DNA of 7,024 bases from SZUA-186 sp039714155 (GCA_039714155.1 JBDLJX010000124.1:1-7024); one strand, 5' to 3'; shown: positions 1 to 6,956, counted from the stretch's first letter. The notes: a model not told the origin generated them from the sequence alone. Made by a program: numbers and translations.

Positions 1-95
1 CTGTTGTCCGTGAAAAGCATACCTAAACCGACTAATTCTTCGGCCGCTATATAGAGTTCAGGTGCCCACCCTGTGGCCTGAAACCTGCGGAAAAC

Positions 96-99
96 GGAG
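96..99 (+). promoter_or_regulatory. Ribosome binding site of the MoxR gene
   Basis: GGAG lies six bases before the ATG at 106. This is good Shine-Dalgarno spacing and selects the 106 start. The rest of the leader (1-95) shows no convincing promoter: a TATATA at 48-53 has no acceptable -35 partner. A reading frame open from the left edge ends at a TAG at 52-54 and could be the tail of an upstream gene, but it is too short to identify. Confidence 0.7.
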
Positions 100-105
100 T
101 GATCC

Positions 106-1044
106 ATGGACAACAGCAGCCTGGTAGGACTATTCAAAAACATATCCAGCGTCATCATAGGAAAGCAGGAGGCCATCCTGCTGACCATAGCCACATTGCT
201 GTGCCGTGGCCACCTGCTGATCGAGGATGCGCCGGGGCTCGGCAAGACCATGCTGGCCAGGGCACTGGCCAGCTCGCTGGATATGGATTTCAAGCGTATT
301 CAGTGCACCCCGGATCTGCTCCCCTCGGACATAACGGGTGTCTCTGTCTACAACCAGAAGACCCTGGAGTTCGACTTTATGCGCGGACCCGTCTTTACCA
401 ACATCCTGCTGGTCGATGAGATCAATCGTGCTACCCCGCGCACCCAGTCGAGCCTGCTGGAGGCCATGGCCGAGAACCAGGTCAGTGTGGACGGCACCAC
501 CTGGCCGCTGGCGGATGTCTTCATGACCATCGCCACCCAGAATCCGATCGAATACCACGGCACCTATCCACTGCCCGAGGCGCAACTGGATCGCTTTTTC
601 ATGCGGATCAATATGGGCTACCCCGAACTCGCTGAAGAAATCAGCATCATGCAGATGCAGAAGGACCGGCATCCGATCCATGCGTTGCAGGCGGTGCTCG
701 ATCTCGACACCCTCGCGCGCCTGCAGGGCCAGGTCACCAGGGTCCACATCGAACCGGATGTGCTGGAGTATATTGCCCGGATCGTCCAGACGACGAGGGA
801 CCACAAAGACCTTGCCATGGGCGCCAGCCCGCGCGGTTCACTGGCGATGATGATGGCGGCACGGGCCATGGCGCTGTTGTCCGGGAAGGACTATGTACAA
901 CCGAACACCGTCAAGCAGGTCGCGGTGCCGGTGCTGGCCCACCGCCTGATCGCGCATCCCGTGAAGCGCTCTGCCGGTGTCAATGAGGAGAGCGTACTGA
1001 TGTCCATCCTCAACCACGTACGAGTCCCTGTTGCCGCGGCCTGA
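106..1044 (+). CDS. MoxR-family AAA+ ATPase
   Basis: A 312-residue cytoplasmic ATPase of the MoxR family, which is thought to act as a chaperone assembling or activating partner proteins encoded beside it. Motifs seen: Walker A DAPGLGKT at residues 41-48 (K47, T48), Walker B LLVDEINRA at 101-109 (D104, E105), sensor-1 ATQNP at 143-147 (N146), an arginine-finger-like LDRF at 161-164, and a sensor-2 arginine in GASPRG (R243). Residues from about 175 to the end form the usual MoxR helical lid. The length is normal for the family. The ATG at 106 follows a GGAG at proper spacing. The gene heads an operon with DUF58 and transglutaminase genes, the same trio as P. aeruginosa PA2875-PA2873. Its 3' end overlaps the next gene by 14 bases. 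The family call is very secure; the specific client is inferred from neighbours. Confidence 0.96.
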   Translation: MDNSSLVGLFKNISSVIIGKQEAILLTIATLLCRGHLLIEDAPGLGKTMLARALASSLDMDFKRIQCTPDLLPSDITGVSVYNQKTLEFDFMRGPVFTNILLVDEINRATPRTQSSLLEAMAENQVSVDGTTWPLADVFMTIATQNPIEYHGTYPLPEAQLDRFFMRINMGYPELAEEISIMQMQKDRHPIHALQAVLDLDTLARLQGQVTRVHIEPDVLEYIARIVQTTRDHKDLAMGASPRGSLAMMMAARAMALLSGKDYVQPNTVKQVAVPVLAHRLIAHPVKRSAGVNEESVLMSILNHVRVPVAAA

Positions 1045-2245
1045 CCTGCACCGCCTGCTAACACCGGGCACTGTCCTCGCACTGGTCAGTGCCATCCTGT
1101 ATCTGATTGCCTGGAACCGTGGCATTGCACTGCTCTATGGCATGTTCGCACTCGTGCTGGCGACCCTGCTCATCAGCTGGATCCTGCCGCGATGGGCAGT
1201 GACCCGGGTCGAGGCCGTGAGACAACATCCGGCCAGGGCGATCGAGGGAGAAGAGGTCGAGTTTGCCATTAGCCTGAAAAACAGCGGCTGGATCGGCCGC
1301 TACATGCTTGAGGTCTGGGACCACCTGCCGTTTGCCACGCCGGACAGTCAGCAGGCCATGGGTTTTATCCCCATGCTCGGCGACCGTCACAGGGTCAGTC
1401 TGAACCTGCCGTGTGACCTGCGCGGTGAATATACCTTTGATTCACTCATGCTGAAGACCGGTTTCCCCTTTGGCCTGCATGTCGCCGAGCGCCGGCTAGC
1501 CACAACTCCCAGTACCTTGCTGGTCTATCCATCGGTCTTTAAAATCGCCCGGTTTGACTATCTCGGCAATGAATCCCTGCCCGCCGCGGGCAACCGTTCG
1601 GTCATCCGTGCCGGTGGTGCCGGGGATTTCATGGGGGTGCGTGAATACCGCCGGGGTGACAGCCCCCGACACATCCACTGGTCTGCCAGTGCGCACCATG
1701 GCGCACTCATGGTGCGTGAACTCGAATGGCTTTCGATTACGCGGGTGACGCTGGTGCTGAACCTGAATGCGGCAGCCATTTGTGGAGACGGTAAGGAAAG
1801 CACTCTTGAATACGCGGTGAAAATCGCTGCCTCCATTGCCCGGCACGCACTGGATGAAGGGCATAGCGTCGCATTGTTCGGTCACGGCAGGGACAGGCTC
1901 TCCATACAGGGTGGTCGCGGTGAGGGGCATTTCCAGACCCTCCTCGAAGCGCTGGCCCGTGTCAGGGCTGATGGCGACACAAGCTACGCGGAGACCATCC
2001 GGCGGGCGGGTGAACATGATGGTGGGCGCGGGGTACTGATAGTGTTCGAAAACCAGCCATCGGACACGGAGCACGGCGGGTTTATTGACACCGGGCAGCA
2101 CCGGCTTATCCGCATTCGCTTCGATGCCGACAGCTTCCGGTATCCCGCTCGTCGGTCGGTCGGAGGAGGGCGCAGCGTCGAATTTGGTGATCAGGTCTAC
2201 CACATTGGCCGCGGCGCCGACCTCGAGCGCGTATTTGCCACATGA
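1031..2245 (+). CDS. DUF58 domain membrane protein
   Basis: A 404-residue inner-membrane protein of the DUF58 family, regularly encoded beside MoxR ATPases and regarded as their likely partner. Two hydrophobic segments (about residues 12-28 and 31-52) form an N-terminal membrane hairpin. The DUF58 signature is clear at 198-217, with GDF, VREYRRGDSPR and HIHW. A beta-strand at about 239-247 (VTLVLNLNA) sits where VWA-like proteins carry a DxSxS metal site, and that site is absent here. The start is TTG at 1031. The frame is closed by a TGA at 998-1000, and no ATG, GTG or other TTG lies between that stop and the first membrane segment, so TTG is effectively forced. The Shine-Dalgarno is weak, and translation is probably coupled to the MoxR gene through the 14-base overlap. 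The molecular function of DUF58 is not known. Confidence 0.93.
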   Translation: MPRPDLHRLLTPGTVLALVSAILYLIAWNRGIALLYGMFALVLATLLISWILPRWAVTRVEAVRQHPARAIEGEEVEFAISLKNSGWIGRYMLEVWDHLPFATPDSQQAMGFIPMLGDRHRVSLNLPCDLRGEYTFDSLMLKTGFPFGLHVAERRLATTPSTLLVYPSVFKIARFDYLGNESLPAAGNRSVIRAGGAGDFMGVREYRRGDSPRHIHWSASAHHGALMVRELEWLSITRVTLVLNLNAAAICGDGKESTLEYAVKIAASIARHALDEGHSVALFGHGRDRLSIQGGRGEGHFQTLLEALARVRADGDTSYAETIRRAGEHDGGRGVLIVFENQPSDTEHGGFIDTGQHRLIRIRFDADSFRYPARRSVGGGRSVEFGDQVYHIGRGADLERVFAT

Positions 2246-4545
2246 AGACCCGCCTGAAGAGTCCGGCCGTTTATTACAGTCTGTTCGGCCTGCAACTGAC
2301 GACACTGTTGGCGATATTGTCGCTTGCGCACCGTCCCGACGTCATGCTGGGTGGCCTGCTGGGTGGTGTGCCGCTGATTGCACTGGGCCTCAATGCGGGC
2401 CGGGCAAATGCGGACATCCGGCATGCCGCCTATCAGCAACTGACCCAGGCCGGTGTGATGATCGCATTGATTATTCTGGTGGCCATGCTGGCGGCCGGCT
2501 GGCTGATCAACGGCCTGCTGGTCTTCCTGCTGGCCATACAGGCGACGCGCAATCTTACGCTGTCCACCCGACGCGATCTGTATTTCTGCCTGATTGTCAC
2601 GCTGGTGTGCCTGCTGTTTGCCGCTGCGCAAAGCCGCAGCAGTGGATTCCTGATCTACATGGCGGCCTACATTCTCACCGGCGGGCTCACCCTGGCGGCC
2701 GTTCATCAGGATGAGCGCTTGCAATTCGCCATCGGCCGGGGTCATTTCCCCGGCCGATGGCGGCGCTGGACCGTCATCGGCGGCTTCTCGGTACTGCTGG
2801 CTGTGCTGTCACTCGGACTCTATTTCGCAGTGCCCCGGCCACCGGCAGCGCATATCGGTGCCTTCCCGGCGGGTGGGGGGAATTATTACGATGACCAGGA
2901 CTGGCTGGACGAAGCCACCAACCAGGCCGGCGAGACGCAGGCGGAATCAACCATCGATAGTGAGCCTGTAGACAAGTCACCACGCGAAAACAATGCTAAG
3001 GATCGCGATAGTGATGAGTCGGCAAACAGTGCACCAGGCTATAGCGGGTTTGGCGAACAACTGGACATCGACGATCCGGGGCGCCAGGGCGGGGGAGAAC
3101 TCTTCAACGGTATCGTGCTGTACATGCAAGCTCCGCGTCCGCTCTATCTGCGCGGAAAGGTATTTGATAGCTTCGACGGTCGGACATGGCACCGGCACCA
3201 CCCGGGTACGGAAAAACTCGAGCTGCAAAACGGCGGCATCCGCTTCATGGAAGACACCGGCCTTCCCGTCATCCAGCAGACCGTCAATGTCGTGCATGAC
3301 CTGCCCGGGTACATCTATGGTGCGGAGCGCGTCGCGGCGGTGCGCTTCCCGGGCAGTGTCATCGCCCGGGACAGCGATCGCGGTCTGCAGGTCCCGGGCC
3401 GGTTGCAGTCGGGCACCACCTATTCGGTGCGCTCCGTGACTGCCGATGCCGCCGGACGACCGGCAAGCGGCGCCGAGCCGCTGCCTGACCCGGAGGATTA
3501 TCTCCAGTTACCGGAAGACCTGTCAGAGCGCATCAGCCTGTTGGCCGCGGAGGTCATGCACGGGGCTACCGACATGGCGGCCGCAGGGCGACTGGAACAA
3601 TATCTGCGCAATGAATATGACTACAGCTTTTCAACCGTGGTCAGCTCCCAGGGACGCATACCCCTGGATGAATTCCTGTTCGAGACGCGCAGGGGGCATT
3701 GCGAATATTTCGCGACGGCCATGGCCATCATGCTGCGCACGCAGAATATCCCTGCACGCCTCGCCACGGGATTTTCCGCCACCACCTACAATCCGCTCAC
3801 TGGTTACTACGAGATACGTGCCCTGGATGCCCATGCCTGGGTGGAGGCCTGGTTCCCGGAACACGGCTGGGTGCTGTTCGAACCAACCGCTTTCTACACA
3901 CTGCCGCAACCTCCCGAGGATACCTCGACCGGCAGTCAGTTATCTCAATATCTCGATGACCTGTCACGGGTCTGGGAATATCTGCCCGAGGCTGACGGCG
4001 AGGTCCGCTGGAGTGTGCTGGTCAGCCAGGCCTACCAACGGATTACGGAATTCATGCAACAACTGGTGTTCGCCATCAGGCATGGTGCCGTCCTGCTGGC
4101 TCACTGGCTGTGGCAATTCGGCCCGGTGCTTGTATTCGCCACTGCCGTGACCGGCCTGATCTGGTATTACCTGCGCTACCCCTGGTTCAGGATGCGTTCC
4201 AGGCAACGTGTGAAGTGTGGTATGCGGACGCTCTCGCCGCAAGCCTTTGCGCGGCTGTGTTACCAGGAACTGGAGGCTCTGGCGGGTTATTTCGGGTGCC
4301 CGCGTGATCCGGCCTGGACCGTCGAGGAATACATCGACAGGCTGCGGGAATTTGACATGCACCTGGTGGCACCGGCCGGCAGTATTGGCAATAATTTCAC
4401 CCGAATTCGATATGCCCTGCAACCAGCGGCGTTCGAGCCCGATCGCGAGGTGCTGTATAACGACTACCTCCGGGCAAGCCGTATCACGCCCCCGATTCCG
4501 GCGCTGCCTGACCTGGCCCGCTTTTGTTGCTGGTGGAACCGCTGA
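2242..4545 (+). CDS. tgpA: TgpA-like membrane transglutaminase-fold protein
   Basis: A 767-residue integral membrane protein of the TgpA type (DUF3488, transglutaminase core, DUF4129). About six hydrophobic helices lie in residues 10-195. A periplasmic region follows, beginning with a Gly/acidic low-complexity linker (about 208-280). The TgpA_N hallmark YLRGKVFDSFDGRTW is at 302-316. The transglutaminase core has Cys487 in RRGHCEYFATAMA and His531 in DAHAWVEAWF. The third catalytic position is Glu547 (GWVLFEPTA), where the family often has Asp. A further membrane segment (about 615-647) is followed by a cytoplasmic helical tail like DUF4129 (about 650-745). The ATG overlaps the DUF58 stop as ATGA, implying coupled translation. 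In P. aeruginosa, TgpA is reported to be essential, with an envelope role of unknown substrate; a similar role here is inferred. A strong 15-bp hairpin lies inside the gene at 2727-2762. Confidence 0.93.
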   Translation: MKTRLKSPAVYYSLFGLQLTTLLAILSLAHRPDVMLGGLLGGVPLIALGLNAGRANADIRHAAYQQLTQAGVMIALIILVAMLAAGWLINGLLVFLLAIQATRNLTLSTRRDLYFCLIVTLVCLLFAAAQSRSSGFLIYMAAYILTGGLTLAAVHQDERLQFAIGRGHFPGRWRRWTVIGGFSVLLAVLSLGLYFAVPRPPAAHIGAFPAGGGNYYDDQDWLDEATNQAGETQAESTIDSEPVDKSPRENNAKDRDSDESANSAPGYSGFGEQLDIDDPGRQGGGELFNGIVLYMQAPRPLYLRGKVFDSFDGRTWHRHHPGTEKLELQNGGIRFMEDTGLPVIQQTVNVVHDLPGYIYGAERVAAVRFPGSVIARDSDRGLQVPGRLQSGTTYSVRSVTADAAGRPASGAEPLPDPEDYLQLPEDLSERISLLAAEVMHGATDMAAAGRLEQYLRNEYDYSFSTVVSSQGRIPLDEFLFETRRGHCEYFATAMAIMLRTQNIPARLATGFSATTYNPLTGYYEIRALDAHAWVEAWFPEHGWVLFEPTAFYTLPQPPEDTSTGSQLSQYLDDLSRVWEYLPEADGEVRWSVLVSQAYQRITEFMQQLVFAIRHGAVLLAHWLWQFGPVLVFATAVTGLIWYYLRYPWFRMRSRQRVKCGMRTLSPQAFARLCYQELEALAGYFGCPRDPAWTVEEYIDRLREFDMHLVAPAGSIGNNFTRIRYALQPAAFEPDREVLYNDYLRASRITPPIPALPDLARFCCWWNR
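2727..2762. repeat. Perfect 15-bp GC-rich inverted repeat inside tgpA-like gene
   Basis: CGCCATCGGCCGGGG (2727-2741) is followed by a six-base loop, TCATTT (2742-2747), and then its exact reverse complement CCCCGGCCGATGGCG (2748-2762). It encodes residues 162-174, the basic loop between the fifth and sixth predicted membrane helices. No T-run follows on either strand, so it does not look like an intrinsic terminator. Other coding-sequence palindromes I noticed here reach only 8-9 bp. Confidence 0.9.
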
Positions 4546-4551
4546 TTAATC

Positions 4552-4591
4552 CGTCATTCCGGGATGCGTCTGTACCGCACCCGGAATGACG
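4552..4591. terminator. Convergent-gene palindrome, probable bidirectional terminator or REP-like element
   Basis: CGTCATTCCGGG (4552-4563) pairs perfectly with CCCGGAATGACG (4580-4591). Inside it, TGCG (4565-4568) pairs with CGCA (4576-4579), leaving one unpaired A at 4564 and a seven-base loop. It sits in the 84-base gap between the plus-strand operon and the convergent minus-strand gene, where a shared terminator is expected. No T-run follows on either strand, so canonical intrinsic termination is uncertain. GTCATTCC-type palindromes are also common as dispersed intergenic repeats in proteobacteria, so a REP-like identity is an alternative. Confidence 0.6.
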
Positions 4592-4629
4592 TATGGTGAA
4601 TTGATCAGGACTTCATCAGGCGACAGGTG

Positions 4630-6051
4630 CTACTGCTTCAGATCGTCGCTGGTATCGAATTCCTTATCCGGCCCGGCGGAGGCGATGAATACCTCACTGC
4701 CTTCCGCGTTGATGCGAAACGGGGTACCCCAGCCATCGATGAGATTGTTGGCCGGCATACCTTCATCAACCAGGCGGTCGTAACTGACTTCATGGGGTTT
4801 GATCTTGCCCTGCTGTATTGTCACCACAATGGCAAGCTTCGCCATGGTCATGTTCAGGAAGGTCTCCTGACCCTGCCGTGTTTTCATGAGCTTCGGGTCC
4901 TGTGCATCGTAGGATGACTGCATCTCCTGAAATTTCTCGATCCCGTTGGGCATCATCCAGGACATCAGAGCGCCACTGAAGACCAACGGCAGAATGAGCC
5001 CGGCAACGACTGCGGGCCACGAGGTGCCGCCGGTCTTCGCCAGAATTTCGGTAGTGGCCTTGCGTCGCTTGCGCAGCCTGGTGACTTCATTCCTGACATG
5101 TTTGTAGTAAATGAAGTTTGCACTCATCGCGAACAGGGCGTTGATGAAAATGAGGCTGAAAAACGGTAACGCCGGTGCCAGTATGACCGGTATTACAAAC
5201 AGTGCCGCGGCCCATAGCCAAAGCTTGCGATACAGTGCCCAGTGAAAGGGGAAGAAGAATCCCGGCCAGTGCCAGCCCGGTTTGAATTTGTCACCGGCAT
5301 CGCGGAATGCATCGAACTTTCCGTCATAGTAGTAGCCATTTTCCCGAACGTAGTCGAGCATATCTTCATCAAGCGTCGATCGTTCAGCAGTGGAATCTGT
5401 GTCTGTTGTTGTACCGGCTGGCTCGGTGACGGTCGACCCTTCCTGCTGTGCCCGGTACTTGGTAAAGAATATGCCGCAGGCACTGCACTGTTCTGCCGGT
5501 TCCTGTTCGACACCGCATTTCGGGCAGACCGTGACATGATCCGTGTTGGCAGCTGACACGGCCTGGTCAGCCGCTTCTTCGTCAACGGGTTCCAGTTGCA
5601 GTGTCAATTCACCGCTGTTTGCCTGCTGTTTGACTGTAGTGCTTTTAATGGCACTGGCATTTTCTGCCAGTGTATCCGGAAACGTGTCATGCTGCGTCGC
5701 AGCAGCGGAAACGTCCATACCCGCCATAGCAACCAGATCGACTGGAGCGTCGTCAGACTGCAAATCTTCCAGTTCCATGCGGCTACTCGATTTATCCGCA
5801 GATGCTGCGGCAGTGGCCACATGGGGCATGACCTGGCCCTTCAAACCGATTGTGGCGAGAAATGACTGCAGTTTTTCTGCATTCTCCGGTGTGATATAGA
5901 GCGTACGCGAAACCGGTTGCCCATCCAGTAATGGCTGGAACCATTCCGCCTTGTCCTTGAACAGTTTCGTGAGTTTTTCAACCGCTGTTACCAGTGAAGA
6001 ACCTTCCTGAATTGTTCCGTTTAGCTGTAGCTCGTGTTTGACCTTTTCCAT
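4630..6051 (-). CDS. Zinc-ribbon / DUF2628-like membrane protein with pseudopilin-like C-terminus
   Basis: A 473-residue protein of unknown function, numbered from the ATG at 6049-6051; a TTG immediately before it (6052-6054) is an alternative start. Residues 5-75 resemble a small domain common in proteobacterial proteins that precede zinc ribbons. Residues 80-172 are an acidic Ala/Ser/Thr-rich linker. A zinc ribbon follows with four cysteines: CPKC at 176-179 and CSAC at 189-192. Residues 239-330 resemble DUF2628, with an aromatic stretch (GWHWPGFFFPFHWALYRK) and two membrane helices (about 277-296 and 299-316). A basic segment (RLRKRRK) precedes a third helix (about 347-366). The C-terminus (about 372-473) resembles the globular part of GspG-type pseudopilins: DGWGTPFRI at 439-447 and SAGPDKEFDTSDDL at 458-471, probably a calcium-binding-type loop. 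Three helices would put the zinc ribbon in the cytoplasm and the C-terminus in the periplasm. No clear promoter was found in the 6052-6265 gap upstream. Confidence 0.85.
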   Translation of the reverse strand: MEKVKHELQLNGTIQEGSSLVTAVEKLTKLFKDKAEWFQPLLDGQPVSRTLYITPENAEKLQSFLATIGLKGQVMPHVATAAASADKSSSRMELEDLQSDDAPVDLVAMAGMDVSAAATQHDTFPDTLAENASAIKSTTVKQQANSGELTLQLEPVDEEAADQAVSAANTDHVTVCPKCGVEQEPAEQCSACGIFFTKYRAQQEGSTVTEPAGTTTDTDSTAERSTLDEDMLDYVRENGYYYDGKFDAFRDAGDKFKPGWHWPGFFFPFHWALYRKLWLWAAALFVIPVILAPALPFFSLIFINALFAMSANFIYYKHVRNEVTRLRKRRKATTEILAKTGGTSWPAVVAGLILPLVFSGALMSWMMPNGIEKFQEMQSSYDAQDPKLMKTRQGQETFLNMTMAKLAIVVTIQQGKIKPHEVSYDRLVDEGMPANNLIDGWGTPFRINAEGSEVFIASAGPDKEFDTSDDLKQ

Positions 6052-6060
6052 CAAGTTAAT

Positions 6061-6065
6061 TCCTT
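6061..6065 (-). promoter_or_regulatory. Ribosome binding site of the zinc-ribbon gene
   Basis: On the minus strand, AAGGA lies nine bases before the ATG at 6049-6051 and six bases before the adjacent TTG at 6052-6054. Either start is compatible; ATG is preferred as the stronger initiation codon. Confidence 0.65.
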
Positions 6066-6261
6066 TTATATGATGCTCACACTGTCGATCGTGACTGCCA
6101 GCGTGATTGGATACACATGGACATGGGTACAGCGATACCCTGCGACAGATAACCTGAATCTGAGTAAACTAACGGTCTTTTCAAATAAAAGTTTAGCGGG
6201 TACGCGTTGGTAGGCTTGGTGGACACTACATAGATCATGGCATCCATGCAATCGCCAGCTA

Positions 6262-6284
6262 CGAGTCAGGTAGAGCCTGACTCG
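6262..6284 (-). terminator. Hairpin spanning the stop codon of the ArsR-rhodanese gene
   Basis: A perfect 9-bp stem, CGAGTCAGG (6262-6270) with CCTGACTCG (6276-6284), encloses a five-base loop. The TGA stop of the ArsR-rhodanese gene (6266-6268) lies inside it. It is well placed to end or attenuate transcription before the zinc-ribbon gene, or to protect the mRNA 3' end, but no T-run follows on the minus strand. The terminator call is therefore tentative. Confidence 0.45.
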
Positions 6285-6934
6285 ACAGGAAGGCCGGCGG
6301 TTTTCCATTCGGGAAAACCATCCTCCAGACGTCGTGCCTTTAGTCCTTTTTCTCTTAGGCGTGCCACGGCATCGAAGGCCAGTACGCAGTGAGGTCCCCG
6401 GCAGTAGGCAACGATTTCCTGTTCAGGATTGAGTTCTTTCAGATAGTGTTTCAGTTCGGAGAGGGGAACATTAACAGCGCCGGGAACGTGCCCTGCGGCA
6501 TATTCTTCCGGTGGGCGAACATCCAGCACAGTGACCAGGCCGTCTCGTACCCGCTCAAGGAGTTCCTGGCGGGGCAGGGGTTCCAGCTCATCTTTGACTG
6601 TTAAGTAGGTATTGACCAGCCGCTCCACATCCGCCACATGCCGCTCGGCGACACCGCGTAATGCATCGAGCAGACCGATTACATCATCGCCACTCAGCGT
6701 ATAAAAAACCTTCAACCCGTCCTTGCGACACCTCACCAGGCCAGCCTGGCGCAACTGCTGCAGGTGCTGGGAGGTGTTGGCTACCGTCAGTCCGGATACC
6801 TTTGCCAGTTCGTCAACACTGCGCTCGCCCTGGGCAATATATTCCAGCAATTCCAGACGGTTAGCATTACTCAGCGCCTTTCCTACGCGGGCGAACTGGG
6901 TGAATAAATCGTGTTTGAAGTGGCTGCTTGACAT
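6266..6934 (-). CDS. ArsR-family regulator fused to a rhodanese domain
   Basis: A 222-residue DNA-binding regulator. Residues 10-100 are an ArsR winged helix: KALSNANRLELLEYI opens it, the recognition helix is around TVANTSQHLQQLRQAGLV (50-67), and the wing is RKDGLKVFYTL (70-80). The CxC metal site in helix 3 and the His-rich site in helix 5 of metal-sensing relatives are absent, so metal sensing by those sites is unlikely. Residues 118-218 are a rhodanese domain: LDVRPPEEYAAGHVPGAVNVP (137-157, broken here as LDVRPPEEY plus AGHVPGA), the active-site loop YCRGPHC (Cys178, second Cys183), and the EDGFPEW C-terminal motif. Rhodaneses carry sulfur as a cysteine persulfide, so the protein probably senses reactive sulfur; this is inferred. 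Cys69 beside the wing is the only other cysteine. The ATG at 6932-6934 lacks a strong Shine-Dalgarno. An AT-rich region with an inverted repeat lies just upstream, consistent with autoregulation. Confidence 0.93.
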   Translation of the reverse strand: MSSSHFKHDLFTQFARVGKALSNANRLELLEYIAQGERSVDELAKVSGLTVANTSQHLQQLRQAGLVRCRKDGLKVFYTLSGDDVIGLLDALRGVAERHVADVERLVNTYLTVKDELEPLPRQELLERVRDGLVTVLDVRPPEEYAAGHVPGAVNVPLSELKHYLKELNPEQEIVAYCRGPHCVLAFDAVARLREKGLKARRLEDGFPEWKTAGLPVESGST

Positions 6935-6956
6935 GATTTGATAATCTACTACACTA

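Noticed and set aside
48..53. TATATA as a -10 element for the MoxR operon
   Set aside because: No acceptable -35 sequence lies 15-19 bases upstream; the operon promoter is probably outside the window or of another type.
130..804. Minus-strand open frame (224 codons) opposite the MoxR gene
   Set aside because: It mirrors the codons of the AAA+ core and shows no motifs of its own.
1692..1716. 9-bp inverted repeat (CGCACCATG / CATGGTGCG) in the DUF58 gene
   Set aside because: It lies near the end of the conserved DUF58 signature, where protein constraint can explain it, and it is short enough to be chance.
1496..2305. Long minus-strand open frame (269 codons) opposite the DUF58 gene
   Set aside because: It is antisense to a clearly conserved gene, its translation has no recognisable domain, and long antisense frames are common in GC-rich coding DNA.
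2085..2714. Plus-strand open frame (209 codons) spanning the DUF58/TgpA junction
   Set aside because: It lies out of frame with two secure genes, and its Gly/Arg/Pro/Ala-rich translation is typical of a shadow frame.
5652..5672. 8-bp inverted repeat (CACTGGCA / TGCCAGTG) in the linker region of the zinc-ribbon gene
   Set aside because: It is short, lies within coding sequence, has no associated signals, and is compatible with chance.
6156..6184. TTGAAA (minus strand, 6179-6184) as a -35 element for the zinc-ribbon gene
   Set aside because: The sequences at 16-17 base spacing (CAGATT, AGATTC) are poor -10 elements.
6066..6308. 80-codon minus-strand frame between the regulator and the zinc-ribbon gene
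   Set aside because: It overlaps the end of the regulator in another frame, has no Shine-Dalgarno, and the translation shows no conserved features.
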